Source: Eretmocerus hayati
Lineage: Eukaryota; Arthropoda; Insecta; Hymenoptera; Aphelinidae
Reading direction: 5' to 3'
Length of the DNA stretch: 64,000 bases
Assembly (NCBI GenBank): GCA_029851415.1
Contig: CM056743.1
Span: forward strand, 72,065,186 to 72,129,185
Positions 43,311 to 55,500 of this stretch are shown piece after piece. The position numbers were made by a program, and so were the translations under genes. Numbering within the stretch: position 1 is the first letter of the stretch; the number at the start of each line of letters is the position of its first letter. A model generated the notes under the pieces. The model saw nothing but the letters and a program-made list of their open reading frames with translations, had not been told where the DNA came from and did not search any database.

Positions 43311-44180
43311 TGGGAATGGAGAACCACGCCCGTCGACTCTTGGGACGCGGACGATTTTCGCAGCGTCCACTAGTTGTTTGGGCGAGTTACATTTTTGCTT
43401 ACAGAAATAACAAAAAATATCGTAAGCGACTGGGGCGCCGACATTTCCGCACTCGTTCCCGCACTCGTGTACAAGCGTTTCGTTCGCGCGCAGTTCTCTC
43501 GTTCACGCAGTGCGCCAATGGAACGTTTGCACACTCGTTGTGGAAACTCGTGCGCAGATATCTTTTGGCGTCCTTGTAGCTCAATATACTATTCACTAAA
43601 TGAGTGGAATCAGAGTTTTCAAGGAGCTGTCAGGAAGGAAGGATTCTTAGAGTTGACCAAAATTTTCAAGGAGCATGGAGCTCAATTCAGTATTTGAGTA
43701 CTAAATCCAAACGGTGAAAGGTTTATATCAAATGGGGCTTGTACAGAGAACCGCAAATGTGCCCAATTGCTCAATGAACCACATCAAAATTGACCGATTT
43801 GAACTCGCAACTGGACACGAAATATGTTTTGATAGTCAGATTCCTCCTCGCAGAAGGTTTGGAAAAGCTTTCTGGAATCGATGGCTCACTTGAAGCTACT
43901 TTAGATTATTACAACTACCCATGATGAACATATATCCATTCCAAAATTCCTGCCAAGCTGAGTTATGGGGAAAAATCAGACAGAACTCTCCTCCAATGGA
44001 ATTGTATTCGCTGTATTCGGTCACTGAGATAGATTCCAATCTGGTAGTCTGTTGGGAAGCCATGCCAACGAAGGCAGCTCCGGATTGTTTCATGTACAGA
44101 TAGCCATTTCACTTCCTAATATTATATCAAAAGCGGACACTATAATAGCCTCTGATAATTTCCTGACAAAAACCAGAAAA
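43311..44180. other. No gene supported
   Basis: Frames of 90-107 codons overlap at 43,307-43,697 but have no recognised content. The 43,440-43,560 part repeats GCACTCGT and GCGCAG words resembling the cluster at 42,500-42,830. Confidence 0.35.
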
Positions 44181-45080
44181 GATAGATATATAGATAGATA
44201 GATTTTTTATTCAACTATGAACTCTAGGTCCAATGTAGTCGAGACTACGTGCTTCATAATCCATAAAAATATTTCTCCAGGCCATTTACTTGAATATAGG
44301 AATCAAGTAAGAAGATTAAACAACAGGTACATGAAAAATAGATTTGAAATAAGAATGAAAATGCTAAAAATCATAATAGTATTTTAAAAAATACAAAAAT
44401 ATATGAATATTTCATCAGCAAAGTTGAACAATACTTAATACCACGACAAACGAGATAGAGAATGGTATGTTAGCACCATCATTTGAATATCATAGATACC
44501 AGAGAATTCTATCCCTGACTCTATTCGTGAGTCCAGCTCACTCATGATAACAATAGTTTACAGGATCACCAAGTGAAACAGGATCAGACCTCTATACCGA
44601 TTACTTCTAGGATTTAACGCCCAATAAACGGAAGAAGAGTCTTGTTCCGAATGCCGGTCGAGTACATTTGCTTCTTATGTCATCAGGCAACCTATTCCAT
44701 AGCACTATACTCTCAATCGAAAACGAGTGTCTATAGGTGGATGTTGACCAAAACGGAACTACAAGGTCAAATTTAGAGCATCTTTTTGAGCTAACTTTAT
44801 TCTTCGGCCTGAATTTTAGTTTAGTTGCCAAATATTCCGGCTCCGACGATCTCAGTATACTGGCTAGAAGGCACAGACAGAGATAATTCTTTCGTGTGGC
44901 ATAAGGCATGATCTGAAATTTCTGATACCAAGGAGAGATGTGATCTGACTTTCTGCACGAGACTACAAAACGAACTGCCGCATTTTTGCAGCGGTTGAGT
45001 TTAGTGTTCAGCTCTTGGGACAGGTCGAGAAACAAACCCTGGCAGTACTCTAAGTGGGGAAAAACAAGGGATTCCAACAA
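44181..45080 (-). mobile_element. 5'-truncated non-LTR retrotransposon (LINE), 3' end
   Basis: The minus frame 45,080-44,607 encodes the C-terminal end of a LINE ORF2: FPHLEYCQGLFLDL, YATRKNYLCLCLLASIL, VVPFWSTSTYRHSFSIES and LWNRLPDDIRSKCT are typical of the region after the reverse transcriptase in Jockey/CR1-like elements. The 3' part carries AATAAA (44,211-44,206) followed by an (ATCT)n tail (44,203-44,181), as expected for such elements. It is cut at its 5' side at about 45,080, where the transposase-like relic begins. Confidence 0.8.
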
Positions 45081-45598
45081 TTGAAGCCTCGTTTCCTGGA
45101 GTCAAAAGAGTACGGCAACAAGGCAGTTTTCTCGAATTTGATTCAAGATGCACGTAGATTCCGACAAGAGGATAATAAACTCAACATCGAAGGCAAAAAA
45201 GTGTGTCTATTCGTACCTTGGTCAATCTTGGGAGACAATCTTGCTGCAACTAGTATATTTGAGTTTGTTGCCTCATTCAACCTTACTCATTCCTGCCGGA
45301 TTCGGTATAGTGGGGGATATGTAATATTTCATTGACCAAAGAAGATGCTTCATTGTTGAGAACTATCGAGGAGTACGAGGAAAACATTTCCCTGGAGAAG
45401 AGTGATACTGAGATGGGTGTCCGTGGGCTTTGCGCTTCCACCGAAAGGGAAGATTTCCACGTCGTTCCATATTCAAGCGTTCATGTCATGTATGATATAT
45501 TTGAGGGTATCTCTCATCATGTCACGGCGCAAATTTTGGTGCTTTTAGTAAATCTCGAAAGACGCTTCTCAATCGATCTCTTGAATTACAGGATGTGA
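45081..45598 (+). pseudogene. Transposase-like relic, family uncertain
   Basis: Two overlapping frames (change near 45,335) read KKVCLFVPWSILGDNLA, IFEFVASFNLTHSCRI, then LLRTIEEYEENISLEKSD, GVRGLC and FHVVPYSSVHVMYDIFEGI. The order 'GDN...F..SF....CR', 'LRT...YEE', 'G(I/V)(K/R)..C', '(D/V).MHD..EG' is one I associate with transposase-like proteins dispersed in insect genomes. I cannot assign the superfamily. The gene is cut on its left by the LINE. Confidence 0.4.
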
Positions 45599-46357
45599 AC
45601 TTGGAATTTCGGTTCTGCAACCAGTAGTGACCCCCTCTCCCCAAATCAACAGTGGGGTCGTGGGAAAGGATAACCATTCGAGAATGTCAAGCTCAGAAAT
45701 GCTGTTCTTCGTTCATTACTTCGCTGTTCTTGTTGCCGATCTGGTTCCACTTAGAAACCCAGCTTGGCGGTTAGGAGAGTTGAGCGAGTGGGAGAGAGAA
45801 AAAGATCGTGGGTCAACGACCTTAGTCAGCCATTGTCCACAACGGTTTATAAATTCGACTGAGATTTGGAATATCGTCTCTCTCATTGATGGCATTTTTT
45901 TAAATCTCATGTGGGTCATTTCGGAGATCAAACGTTCTCTCCAATTAGGTTCTGTGTCTAGAATTTCGATCCGATCCCAATTAGAATTATGTTTATATTT
46001 CAGTTTTGATCAGGAACTACAGACTTTCTATCTTTATTCATAATGTGATCGTTGATGCGAGTACCTAGTCGTCTTCTGGTCTCTGCCACATGAGTGGCTG
46101 GACAATCTTTGCACTAAAACTTATACATGACACCAGTTGTTTTTAATCCTCCTAATTGATCCTTACCTCATTCCACTATTGAACTTAATGACTTAGAAAC
46201 TTTTGGAAGTGTGTGAATACTGTTGCGTTTGAACTGAGCATTACATTTCTTGAACAAAAGTTCATAATACGGAATACAAACCTTGTTCTGGTCAGCATAC
46301 AAGATTCGGTTTCAACGTATTCTTTCTGCTCTGCTTATACGATCTTTTGATCGGTGC

Positions 46358-48885
46358 TCTCTCAGCGCGAATCAGCTAGGGTAGCTGAAAATCAGCTATT
46401 GATAGCTGATTTCGTCAGCTAATGTGAACGGATTTTCACTGATTGAATCGGCTAATACACAGGGTTATGAACGATGATATACACCGTTCGGGAATGTTTT
46501 TCCCTGCGCACTGGGTGTCTCGTGATGAATTTTTGGCTCTGGTATTCTAGAACCGTTCGTGCAGTGCACTGGGATCCATTTGATTACCCGATTCCTAAGT
46601 CCCAAGTAGAGCGTCAATAGTGGGCCACCTGGATCGAAAGTGGGCCACCTGTATCGTAGGTGAGCCACCTGTATCGAAAGTGGGCCACCTAGATCGAAAG
46701 TGGGCCACCTGTATCGTAAGTGAGCCACCTGGATCGAAAGTGGGCCACCTGGATCGAAATTGGGCCACCTAGATCGAAAGTGGGCCACCTGGATCGAAAG
46801 TGGGCCACCTGTATCGTAAGTGAGCCACCTGGATCGAAAGTGGGCCACTTGGATCGAAAGTGGGCCACCTGTATCGTAAGTGAGCCACCTGGATCGAAAG
46901 TGGGCCACCTGTATCGTAGGTGAGCCACCTGTATCGAAAGTGGGCCACCTAGATCGAAAGTGGGCCACCTGGATCGAAAGTGGGCCACCTGTATCGTAAG
47001 TGAGCCACCTGTATCGAAAGTGAACCACCTAGATCGAAAGTGGGCCACCTAGATCGGAAGTGGGCCACCTGGATCGAAAGTGGGCCACCTTGATCAAAAG
47101 TGGGCCACCTAGATCGAAAGTGGGCCACCTGGATCGAAAGTGGGCCACCTGTATCGTAAGTGAGCCACCTGTATCGAAAGTGGGCCACCTTGATCGAAAG
47201 TGGGCCACCTAGATCGAAAGTGGGCCACCTGGATCGAAAGTGGGCCACCTGTATCGTAAGTGAGCCACCTGGATCGAAAGTGGGCCACTTGGATCGAAAG
47301 TGGGCCACCTGTATCGTAAGTGAGCCACCTGGATCGAAAGTGGGCCACCTGTATCGTAGGTGAGCCACCTGTATCGAAAGTGGGCCACCTAGATCGAAAG
47401 TGGGCCACCTGGATCGAAAGTGGGCCACCTGTATCGTAAGTGAGCCACCTGTATCGAAAGTGAACCACCTAGATCGAAAGTGGGCCACCTAGATCGGAAG
47501 TGGGCCACCTGGATCGAAAGTGGGCCACCTTGATCAAAAGTGGGCCACCTAGATCGAAAGTGGGCCACCTGGATCGAAAGTGGGCCACCTGTATCGTAAG
47601 TGAGCCACCTGTATCGAAAGTGGGCCACCTTGATCGAAAGTGGGCCACCTAGATCGAAAGTGGGCCACCTGGATCAAAAGTGGGCCATCTGCGCGCCGTA
47701 AAAAATTTCTCTGAAAAACTTCAGCCAGCTGGTTGAATGGAAACTTCAACCAGTCTAACTGGTTCTATCTGTGGATTATGGAAATAACAGTTGAATGACC
47801 AGCCACAATCTGTGTGTGCGGGTCCCGTATATCGGGTTACCTATGTAAAAGGAACATAATGTGATAGGTGGTCATATGGGTGGATGGGAATGGGTGGATG
47901 GATGGATGATGGGTAATGGGTGGATTGCGCTTATATAGCTCTCACGCCGTGCTGAATTTTATCGCAAATTCTACAAATTTTCGCGGCCAGCGTACAAAAG
48001 TGTTCTCCAGAAGTTCTTTTAAACTCTAATTTATTCCATGCTGAGCAATGAAGAAGCTTGATTAACGATTTAGAAAGGACTATGAATGAAATAAGGTTCA
48101 TTTGCAAATTTTTGATGTTCCAAGTTGATTTTTATTGCGTAACGAAAATATAAGGCAAAACTAGCCCTGGAAGCATAAGAAGACCGAAACCCGCACTATA
48201 AACCCCCTCCGACTGCTCCCTCCCGTGCGGCGTGCCATGCCACTCTCCACCGCTCGGAGGCGCTGAAACTCATACTTCCCATAGCACGTTACACGCCACA
48301 ACCTCACCTTCCGAACATGAAATAAAGATCTCTCGATCTCGATATACTTATGTTGTCGTCATATTAGGCTTCCACTCAATATATCCTACTTCGATCCAAT
48401 GTTGATTACGACAGTGTATGGTGTATACGGCACAACACGAATTCGAATATCGTCCAGCTGAAAAATCAGCTATATTAGCTGAGATTCCAGCCATGTTAGC
48501 TGACTGAATCAGCTATTATAAGCTGATTCTTCAGTGAATGGTTTTTTACTGACACGAATAGCTACTGTAGCTGAATTTCAGCTACATTAGCTGATTTTTA
48601 GATACAATCACTGATTTATAGCTGATTATAATCAGCTATATAGGGCCTCCCGTGGCACAAAATGAGTGGATATCGAACGGATACGCCTTAGTTCGTCGGG
48701 ACTTGGTCTGACAAAGTCGTTAATGTGTTCATGTCGATATCAGAACCCGGATTTGTGGAGTTATTTCATCAGAATTATCGATTTGAGCGTGATTTTTGTG
48801 TTTGCTGATTTTATCAGCAGTTTGACGACCCATAGCAGTAATAGCTGATATTTCAGCTATATATTAGCTGATTTATGCTGAGAGA
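46358..48885. mobile_element. 2,528-bp element with TCTCTCAGC ends, AGCTGA-rich flanks and GTGC target duplication
   Basis: Ends are TCTCTCAGC and GCTGAGAGA; GTGC flanks both sides (46354-46357, 48886-48889), and the Penelope-like element it interrupts resumes on the other side. Subterminal zones (46,366-46,455; 48,455-48,655; 48,840-48,880) are packed with AGCTGA/TCAGCT words able to form hairpins. It contains the 20-bp minisatellite and a GGAT-rich tract (about 47,870-47,930). No transposase was found. Confidence 0.7.
46620..47690. repeat. 20-bp minisatellite, about 53 copies
   Basis: The unit is GTGGGCCACCTNNATCGNAA. Variation at the two N positions and at the GTGGG/GTGAG start forms a pattern that repeats with a 440-bp shift (22 units), showing block duplication (about 46,689-47,048 against 47,109-47,468 and beyond). 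Since 20 is not a multiple of 3, all minus frames read the same 20-residue cycle, giving artefactual frames up to 187 codons. Confidence 0.92.
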
Positions 48886-49509
48886 GTGCATTCTAGTTTT
48901 TATACGTTTATCAATCAAATCTTCGGGGTGATCATTAACTAAGGAAGGTTGTTGTATGAGAGACAAATTCAGCAAATCAAATTTTTTATGTGGAAGAACA
49001 GTGGCTCTGTCTACTAAATTGAACACTATGTTCTTTTTTTGGTTCATTGTATGGTTGGATCGGGAATTCAGAATCTTGACTGATGACGTCGGCTTTTGAT
49101 ACCTATTGGTGCGAATTTTGTGATCTCTAATGATCAGTGGAAGGTTTAGGGAATCAATGGTTTTCTTATTTTCAATCTCCTGAGTAAATTGTGAATGCTC
49201 ATCTTAACTGTTAGAAACTTTGAGGACCGGATCTTCATTCTTCTTATTCACACACATGAGAGTATCATCGACGTTTCCATAATCAAACAGAGGTTTGCAT
49301 TGAAAACCGTTTTTCAATTCTCGTAAGCGTGAAGTTTCTGAGTCATCCATCATCATGTCTGCGAAATGTGGAGGAATGAGCGATCTCATCATAAACTGAG
49401 ATATGGACATGATTTCAATCAGGATAGGATCAAACATTAGACACAGAACCTAATAGGAAAAGAACGTTCGATTCCCGGAAAGATCTACATGAGATTTGAG
49501 AGAAATGCC

Positions 49510-52500
49510 ATCGATAAGAGAGACGGTAGCTCGTTTATCCCAGAATGTTATGGAATAGTTCCTAAGTTAGCAGCATATCGGAATCCCATCTAAAATCCAG
49601 CATCTTTGATATTTTTTGAAACGAAGTCACGTCAAATTTTGCATGAAGTGCATGCGCGATCCCCTGGCACCGATATCCATGATCGAAATTCAGCTCAAAA
49701 TGTAGCTCATTCATTCTCGAGTGTCACGAAACAGTTACGAAGTGGGCAGCATATCGAATTCTCATCTAGAATCCACCATTCTTGATCATATTTGGATCGA
49801 GGTCGTGTCAAGTTCCGCATTAATCGTGTCTCTGATTTCTTGGCACAAGATTTCGGGATCGGGATTCAGTTCAAAATGTAGCTCACTTATCACAGGGGGT
49901 TATGGAATAGTTTCTAAGTTGGCAGCATATCGGAATCTCATGTAAAATCCACCATCCTTGATCATATTTAAATCGAAGACCTGTCAGGTTTTGCATGAAT
50001 CGCGTCTCAGATTTCTTGGCACGTATTCCGGAATCGGTATTCAGTTCAGAATGTAGCTCACTTATCCCAGAATATTATGGGATAGTTTCTAAGTTGGTAG
50101 CATATCGAAATCTCATCTAGATTCCAGCAGTTCCAATAACTTTTTAATCGAAGTCGTGTCAAGTTTTGCACGAATCGCGTCTCAGATATCTCGGCACCAG
50201 ATTCCGGAATTGAGATCCAGTTCAAAGTGTAGCTCACTTATTCCAGAATGTTATGGAATGGTTATTAAGTTAGAAGCATATTGAAATCTCATGTAGAGTC
50301 CACCATTCCCGATCATATTTGAATCGAAGTCGTGTCAAGTTTTGCATGAATCGCGTCTCAGATTCCTCGGTACCAGATTCCGGAATCGCAAATCAGTTCA
50401 AAATATAGCTCGACTATCCCAGAATGTAATGAAATAGTTTCCAAGTTGGCAGCATATCGAACTCTTATGTAGGATCGAGTATCTTTGACCGAATTTGAAC
50501 TGGGCTCATCTCAATTTTCGCATAATATACCTGTGAGATTTTCTAGCACCAAATTTCGGAGACGAGGACCAGTTCAAAATAAAGCTCCCTCATCACGAAA
50601 TAATATGAAATAGTTTCCAAGTTGGCAGCATATCGGAATCTCATCTAGAATCAAGCATTCTTAATCGCATTAGGACTGTACTCATGTCAATTTTCGCATG
50701 GACTGCGTCTTAGATTTCTTGGCACCAGATTTCGGAATCGAGATCTTAGTTCAAAATATCGCTCACTTATCACAAAATGTTATGGAATAGTTTCTAAGTT
50801 AGCAGCATATCGAAATCTCATGTAGAATCCACTATCCTTGATCATACTCAAATCGAAGACCTGTCAGGTTTTGTGTGAATCGCGTCTCAGATTTCTTGGC
50901 ACGTATTCCGAAACTGGTATTAAGTTCAGAATGTAGCTCACTTATCCCAGAATGTTATGGGATGGTTTCTGAGTTGGTAGCATATCGAAATCTCATCTAG
51001 AATCCAGCGGTTTCAATAATTTTTGAGTCGGAGTCCTGTCAAGTTTTGCATGAATCGCCTCTCAGATATCTCGGCGACAGATTCCGGAATTGAGATCCAG
51101 TTCAAAGTGTAGCTCCATCGTCCCGGAATGTTATCAAATAGTTCCTAAGTTGGCAGCATATCGGAATCCCATCTAAAGTCGAGCATCATCGATATTTTTT
51201 GAAACGAAGTCACGTCAAATTTTGCATGAAGTGCATGCGCGATCCCCTGGCACCGATATCCATGATCAAAATTCAGCTCAAAATGTGACTCATTCATCCC
51301 CGAGCGTCACGAAACAATTACGAAGTTGGCAGCATATCGAATCCTCATCTAGGATCCATCATTCTTGATCATATTTGGATCGAGGTCGAGTCAAGTTTCG
51401 CATGAATCGTGTCTCTGATTCCTTGGCACAAGATTCCGGAATCGGAATTCATTCCAAAATGTAGCTCACTTATCACAAAATGTTATAGAATAGTTTCTAA
51501 GTTAGCAGCATATCGAAATCTCATGTAGAATTCGCTATCCTTGATCATACGTAAATCGAAGACCTGTCAGGTTTTGTATGAATCGCGTCTCAGATTTCTT
51601 GGCACGTATTCCGAAACTGGTATTAAGTTCAGAATGTAGCTCACTTATCCCAGAATGTTATGGGATAGTTTCTAAGTTGGTAGCATATCGAAATCTCATC
51701 TAGAATCCAGCGGTTTCAATAATTTTTGAGTCGAAGTCGTGTCAAGTTTTGCACGAATCGCGTCTCAGATATCTTGGCACCAGATTCCGGAATCTGGATT
51801 CAGTTCAAAATATAGCTCACTCATTCCAGAATATTATGGAATAGTTGCTAAGTTAGCAGCATATCGAAATCTTATGTGGAATCCATCATTTTCGATCATA
51901 TTTGAATCGAAGTCGTGTCAAGTTTTGCATGAATCGCGTCTCAGATTCCTCGGTACCAGATTCCGGAATCGCAAATCAGTTCAAAATATAGCTCGACTAT
52001 CCCAGAATGTAATGATTTAGTTTTCAAGTTGGCAGCATATCGAACTCTTATGTAGGATCGAGTATCTTTGTTCGAATTTGAACTGGGCTCATCTCAATCT
52101 TCGCATAATATACCTGTGAGATTTTCTAGCACCAAATTTCGGAGACGAGGCCCAGTTCGAAATGTAGCTCCCTCCTCACGAAATAATATGAAATAGTTTC
52201 CAAGTTGGCAGCATATCGGAATCTCATCTAGAATCAAGCATTCTTAATCGCATTAGGACTGTACTCATGTCAATTTTCGCATGGACTGCGTCTTAGATTC
52301 CTCGGCACCATATTCCGGAATCGAGATCTTAGTTCAAAATATCACTCACTTATCTCAAAATGTTATGGAATAGTTTCTAAGTTAGCAGCATATCGAAATC
52401 TCATGTAGAATCCACTATCCTTGATCATACTTAAATCGAAGACCTGTCAGGTTTTGTATGAATCGCGTCTCAGATTTCTTGGCACGTATTCCGAAACTGG

Positions 52501-55500
52501 TATTAAGTTCAGAATGTATCTCACTTATCCCAGAATGTTATGGGATGGTTTCTAAGTTGGTAGCATATCGAAATCTCATCTAGAATCCAGCAGTTTCAAT
52601 AAGTTTTGAATCGAAGTCGTGTCAAGTTTTGCACGAATCGCGTCTCAGATATCTCGGCGACAGATTCCGGAATTGAGATCCAGTTCAAAGTGTAGCTCCA
52701 TCGTCCCGGAATGTTATCAAATAGTTCCTAAGTTGGCAGCATATCGGAATCCCATCTAAAATCGAGCATCATCGATATTTTTTGAAACGAAGTCACGTCA
52801 AATTTTGCATGAAGTGCATGCGCGATCCCCTGGCACCGATATCCATGATCAAAATTCAGCTCAAAATGTGACTCATTCATCCCCGAGCGTCACGAAACAA
52901 TTACGGAGTTGGCAGCATATCGAATTCTCATCTAGGATCCATCATTCTTGATCATATTTGGATCGAGGTCGAGTCAAGTTTCGCATGAATCGTGTCTCTG
53001 ATTCCTTGGCACAAGATTCCGGAATCGGAATTCATTCCAAAATGTAGCTCACTTATCACAAAATGTTATGGAATAGTTTCTAAGTTAGCAGCATATCGAA
53101 ATCTCATGTAGAATTCGCTATCCTTGATCATACGTAAATCGAAGACCTGTCAGGTTTTGTATGAATCGCGTCTCAGATTTCTTGGCACGTATTCCGAAAC
53201 TGGTATTAAGTTCAGAATGTAGCTCACTTATCCCAGAATGTTATGGGATAGTTTCTAAGTTGGTAGCATATCGAAATCTCATCTAGAATCCAGCGGTTTC
53301 AATAATTTTTGAGTCGGAGTCCTGTCAAGTTTTGCATGAATCGCCTCTCAGATTTCTTGGCACCAGATTCCGGAATCTGGATTCAGTTCAAAATATAGCT
53401 CACTCATTCCAGAATATTATGGAATAGTTGCTAAGTTAGCAGCATATCGAAATCTCATGTGGAATCCATCATTTTCGATCATATTTGAATTGAAGTCGTG
53501 TCAAGTTTTGCATGAATCGCGTCTCAGATTCCTCGGTACCAGATTCCGGAATCGCAAATCAGTTCAAAATATAGCTCGACTATCCCAGAATGTAATGATT
53601 TAGTTTTCAAGTTGGCAGCATATCGAACTCTTATGTAGGATCGAGTATCTTTGACCGAATTTGAACTGGGCTCATCTCAATCTTCGCATAATATACCTGT
53701 GAGATTTTCTAGCACCAAATTTTGGAGACGAGGCCCAGTTCGAAATGTAGCTCCCTCCTCACGAAATAATATGAAATAGTTTCCAAGTTGGCAGCATATC
53801 GGAATCTCATCTAGAATCAAGCATTCTTAATCGCATTAGGAGACTGTACTCATGTCAATTTCCGCATGGACTGCGTCTTAGATTCCTCGGCACCATATTC
53901 CGGAATCGAGATCTTAGTTCAAAATATCGCTCACTTATCTCAAAATGTTATGGAATAGTTTCTAAGTTAGCAGCATATCGAAATCTCATGTAGAATCCAC
54001 TATCCTTGATCATACTTAAATCGAAGACCTGTCAGGTTTTGTATGAATCGCGTCTCAGATTTCTTGGCACATATTCCCAAACTGGTATTAATGTCAAAAT
54101 GTAGCTCACTTATCCCAGAATGTTATGGGATAGTTTCTAAGTTGGTAGCATATCGGAATCTCATCTAGAATCCAGCAGTTTCAATAAGTTTTGAATCGAA
54201 GTCGTGTCAAGTTTTGCACGAATCGCGTCTCAGATATCTCGGCACCAGATTCCGGAATTGAGATCCAGTTCAAAGTGTAGCTCCATCGTCCCGGAATAAT
54301 ATCAAATAGTTCCTAAGTTGGCAGCATATCGGAATCCCATCTAAAATCGAGCATCATCGATATTTTTTGAATCGAAGTCACGTCAAATTTTGCATGAAGT
54401 GCATGCGCGATCCCCTGGCACCGATATCCATGATCAAAATTCAGCTCAAAATGTAACTCATTCATCCCCGAGCGTCACGGAACAATTACGAAGTTGGCAG
54501 CATATCGAATTCTCATCTAGGATCCATCATTCTTGATCATATTTGGATCGAGGTCGTGTCAAGTTTCGCATGAATCGTGTCTCTGATTCCTTGGCACAAG
54601 ATTCCGGAATCGGAATTCATTCAAAAATGTAGCTCACTTATCACAAAATGTTATGGAATAGTTTCTAAGTTAGCAGCATATCGAAATCTCATGTGGAATC
54701 CATCATTTTCGATCATATTTGAATCGAAGTCGTGTCAAGTTTTGCATGAATCGCGTCTCAGATTCCTCGGTACCAGATTCCGGAATCGCAAATCAGTTCA
54801 AAATATAGCTCGACTATCCCAGAATGTAATGATTTAGTTTTCAAGTTGGCAGCATATCGAACTCTTATGTAGGATCGAGTATCTCTGACCGAATTTGAAC
54901 TGGGCTCATCTCAATCTTCGCATAATATACCTGTGAGATTTTCTAGCACCAAATTTCGGAGACGAGGCCCAGTTCGAAATGTAGCTCCCTCCTCACGAAA
55001 TAATATGAAATAGTTTCCAAGTTGGCAGCATATCGGAATCTCATCTAGAATCAAGCATTCTTAATCGCATTAGGACTGTACTCATGTCAATTTTCGCATG
55101 GACTGCGTCTTAGATTCCTCGGCACCATATTCCGGAATCGAGATCTTAGTTCAAAATATCACTCACTTATCTCAAAATGTTATGGAATAGTTTCTGAGTT
55201 AGCAGCATATCGAAATCTCATGTAGAATCCACTATCCTTGATCATACTTAAATCGAAGACCTGTCAGGTTTTGTATGAATCGCGTCTCAGATTTCTTGGC
55301 ACGTATTCCGAAACTGGTATTAAGTTCAGAATGTATCTCACTTATCCCAGAATGTTATGGGATGGTTTCTAAGTTGGTAGCATATCGAAATCTCATCTAG
55401 AATCCAGCAGTTTCAATAAGTTTTGAATCGAAGTCGTGTCAAGTTTTGCACGAATCGCGTCTCAGATATCTCGGCGACAGATTCCGGAATTGAGATCCAG

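Larger units (their letters stand above)
45716..49500 (-). pseudogene. Penelope-like element (reverse transcriptase plus GIY-YIG endonuclease), split and rearranged
   Basis: The minus frame 49,437-48,890 matches the end of a Penelope-like reverse transcriptase: NVDD (49,275-49,264, catalytic YVDD box changed at the first residue), a stop at 49,206-49,204, then SQFTQEIENKKTIDSL, KIRTNRYQKPTSS, HTMNQKKNIVFNLVDRA and KFDLLNLSLIQ. The rest continues at 46,357-45,716 beyond an inserted element: a linker, then a GIY-YIG-like endonuclease (GVMYKF, stop, CKDCPATHVAETRRRLGTRIND at about 46,140-46,050) and LISEMTHMRFKKMP. At 49,437-49,500 a second endonuclease fragment lies in plus orientation, so two copies meet head to head. 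All parts are decayed. Confidence 0.75.

Noticed and set aside
46620..47690. CRISPR array
   Set aside because: Units are directly adjacent, with no unique spacers, in a eukaryotic mobile-element context.
46465..47749. Long minus-strand frames (up to 187 codons) with a 20-residue repeat
   Set aside because: They arise because a 20-bp repeat without stops reads alike in all three frames; no start, promoter or flanking coding sequence supports a protein.
51739..54837. Frames of 86-93 codons in the 176-bp satellite
   Set aside because: They are repeated satellite sequence joined by chance.
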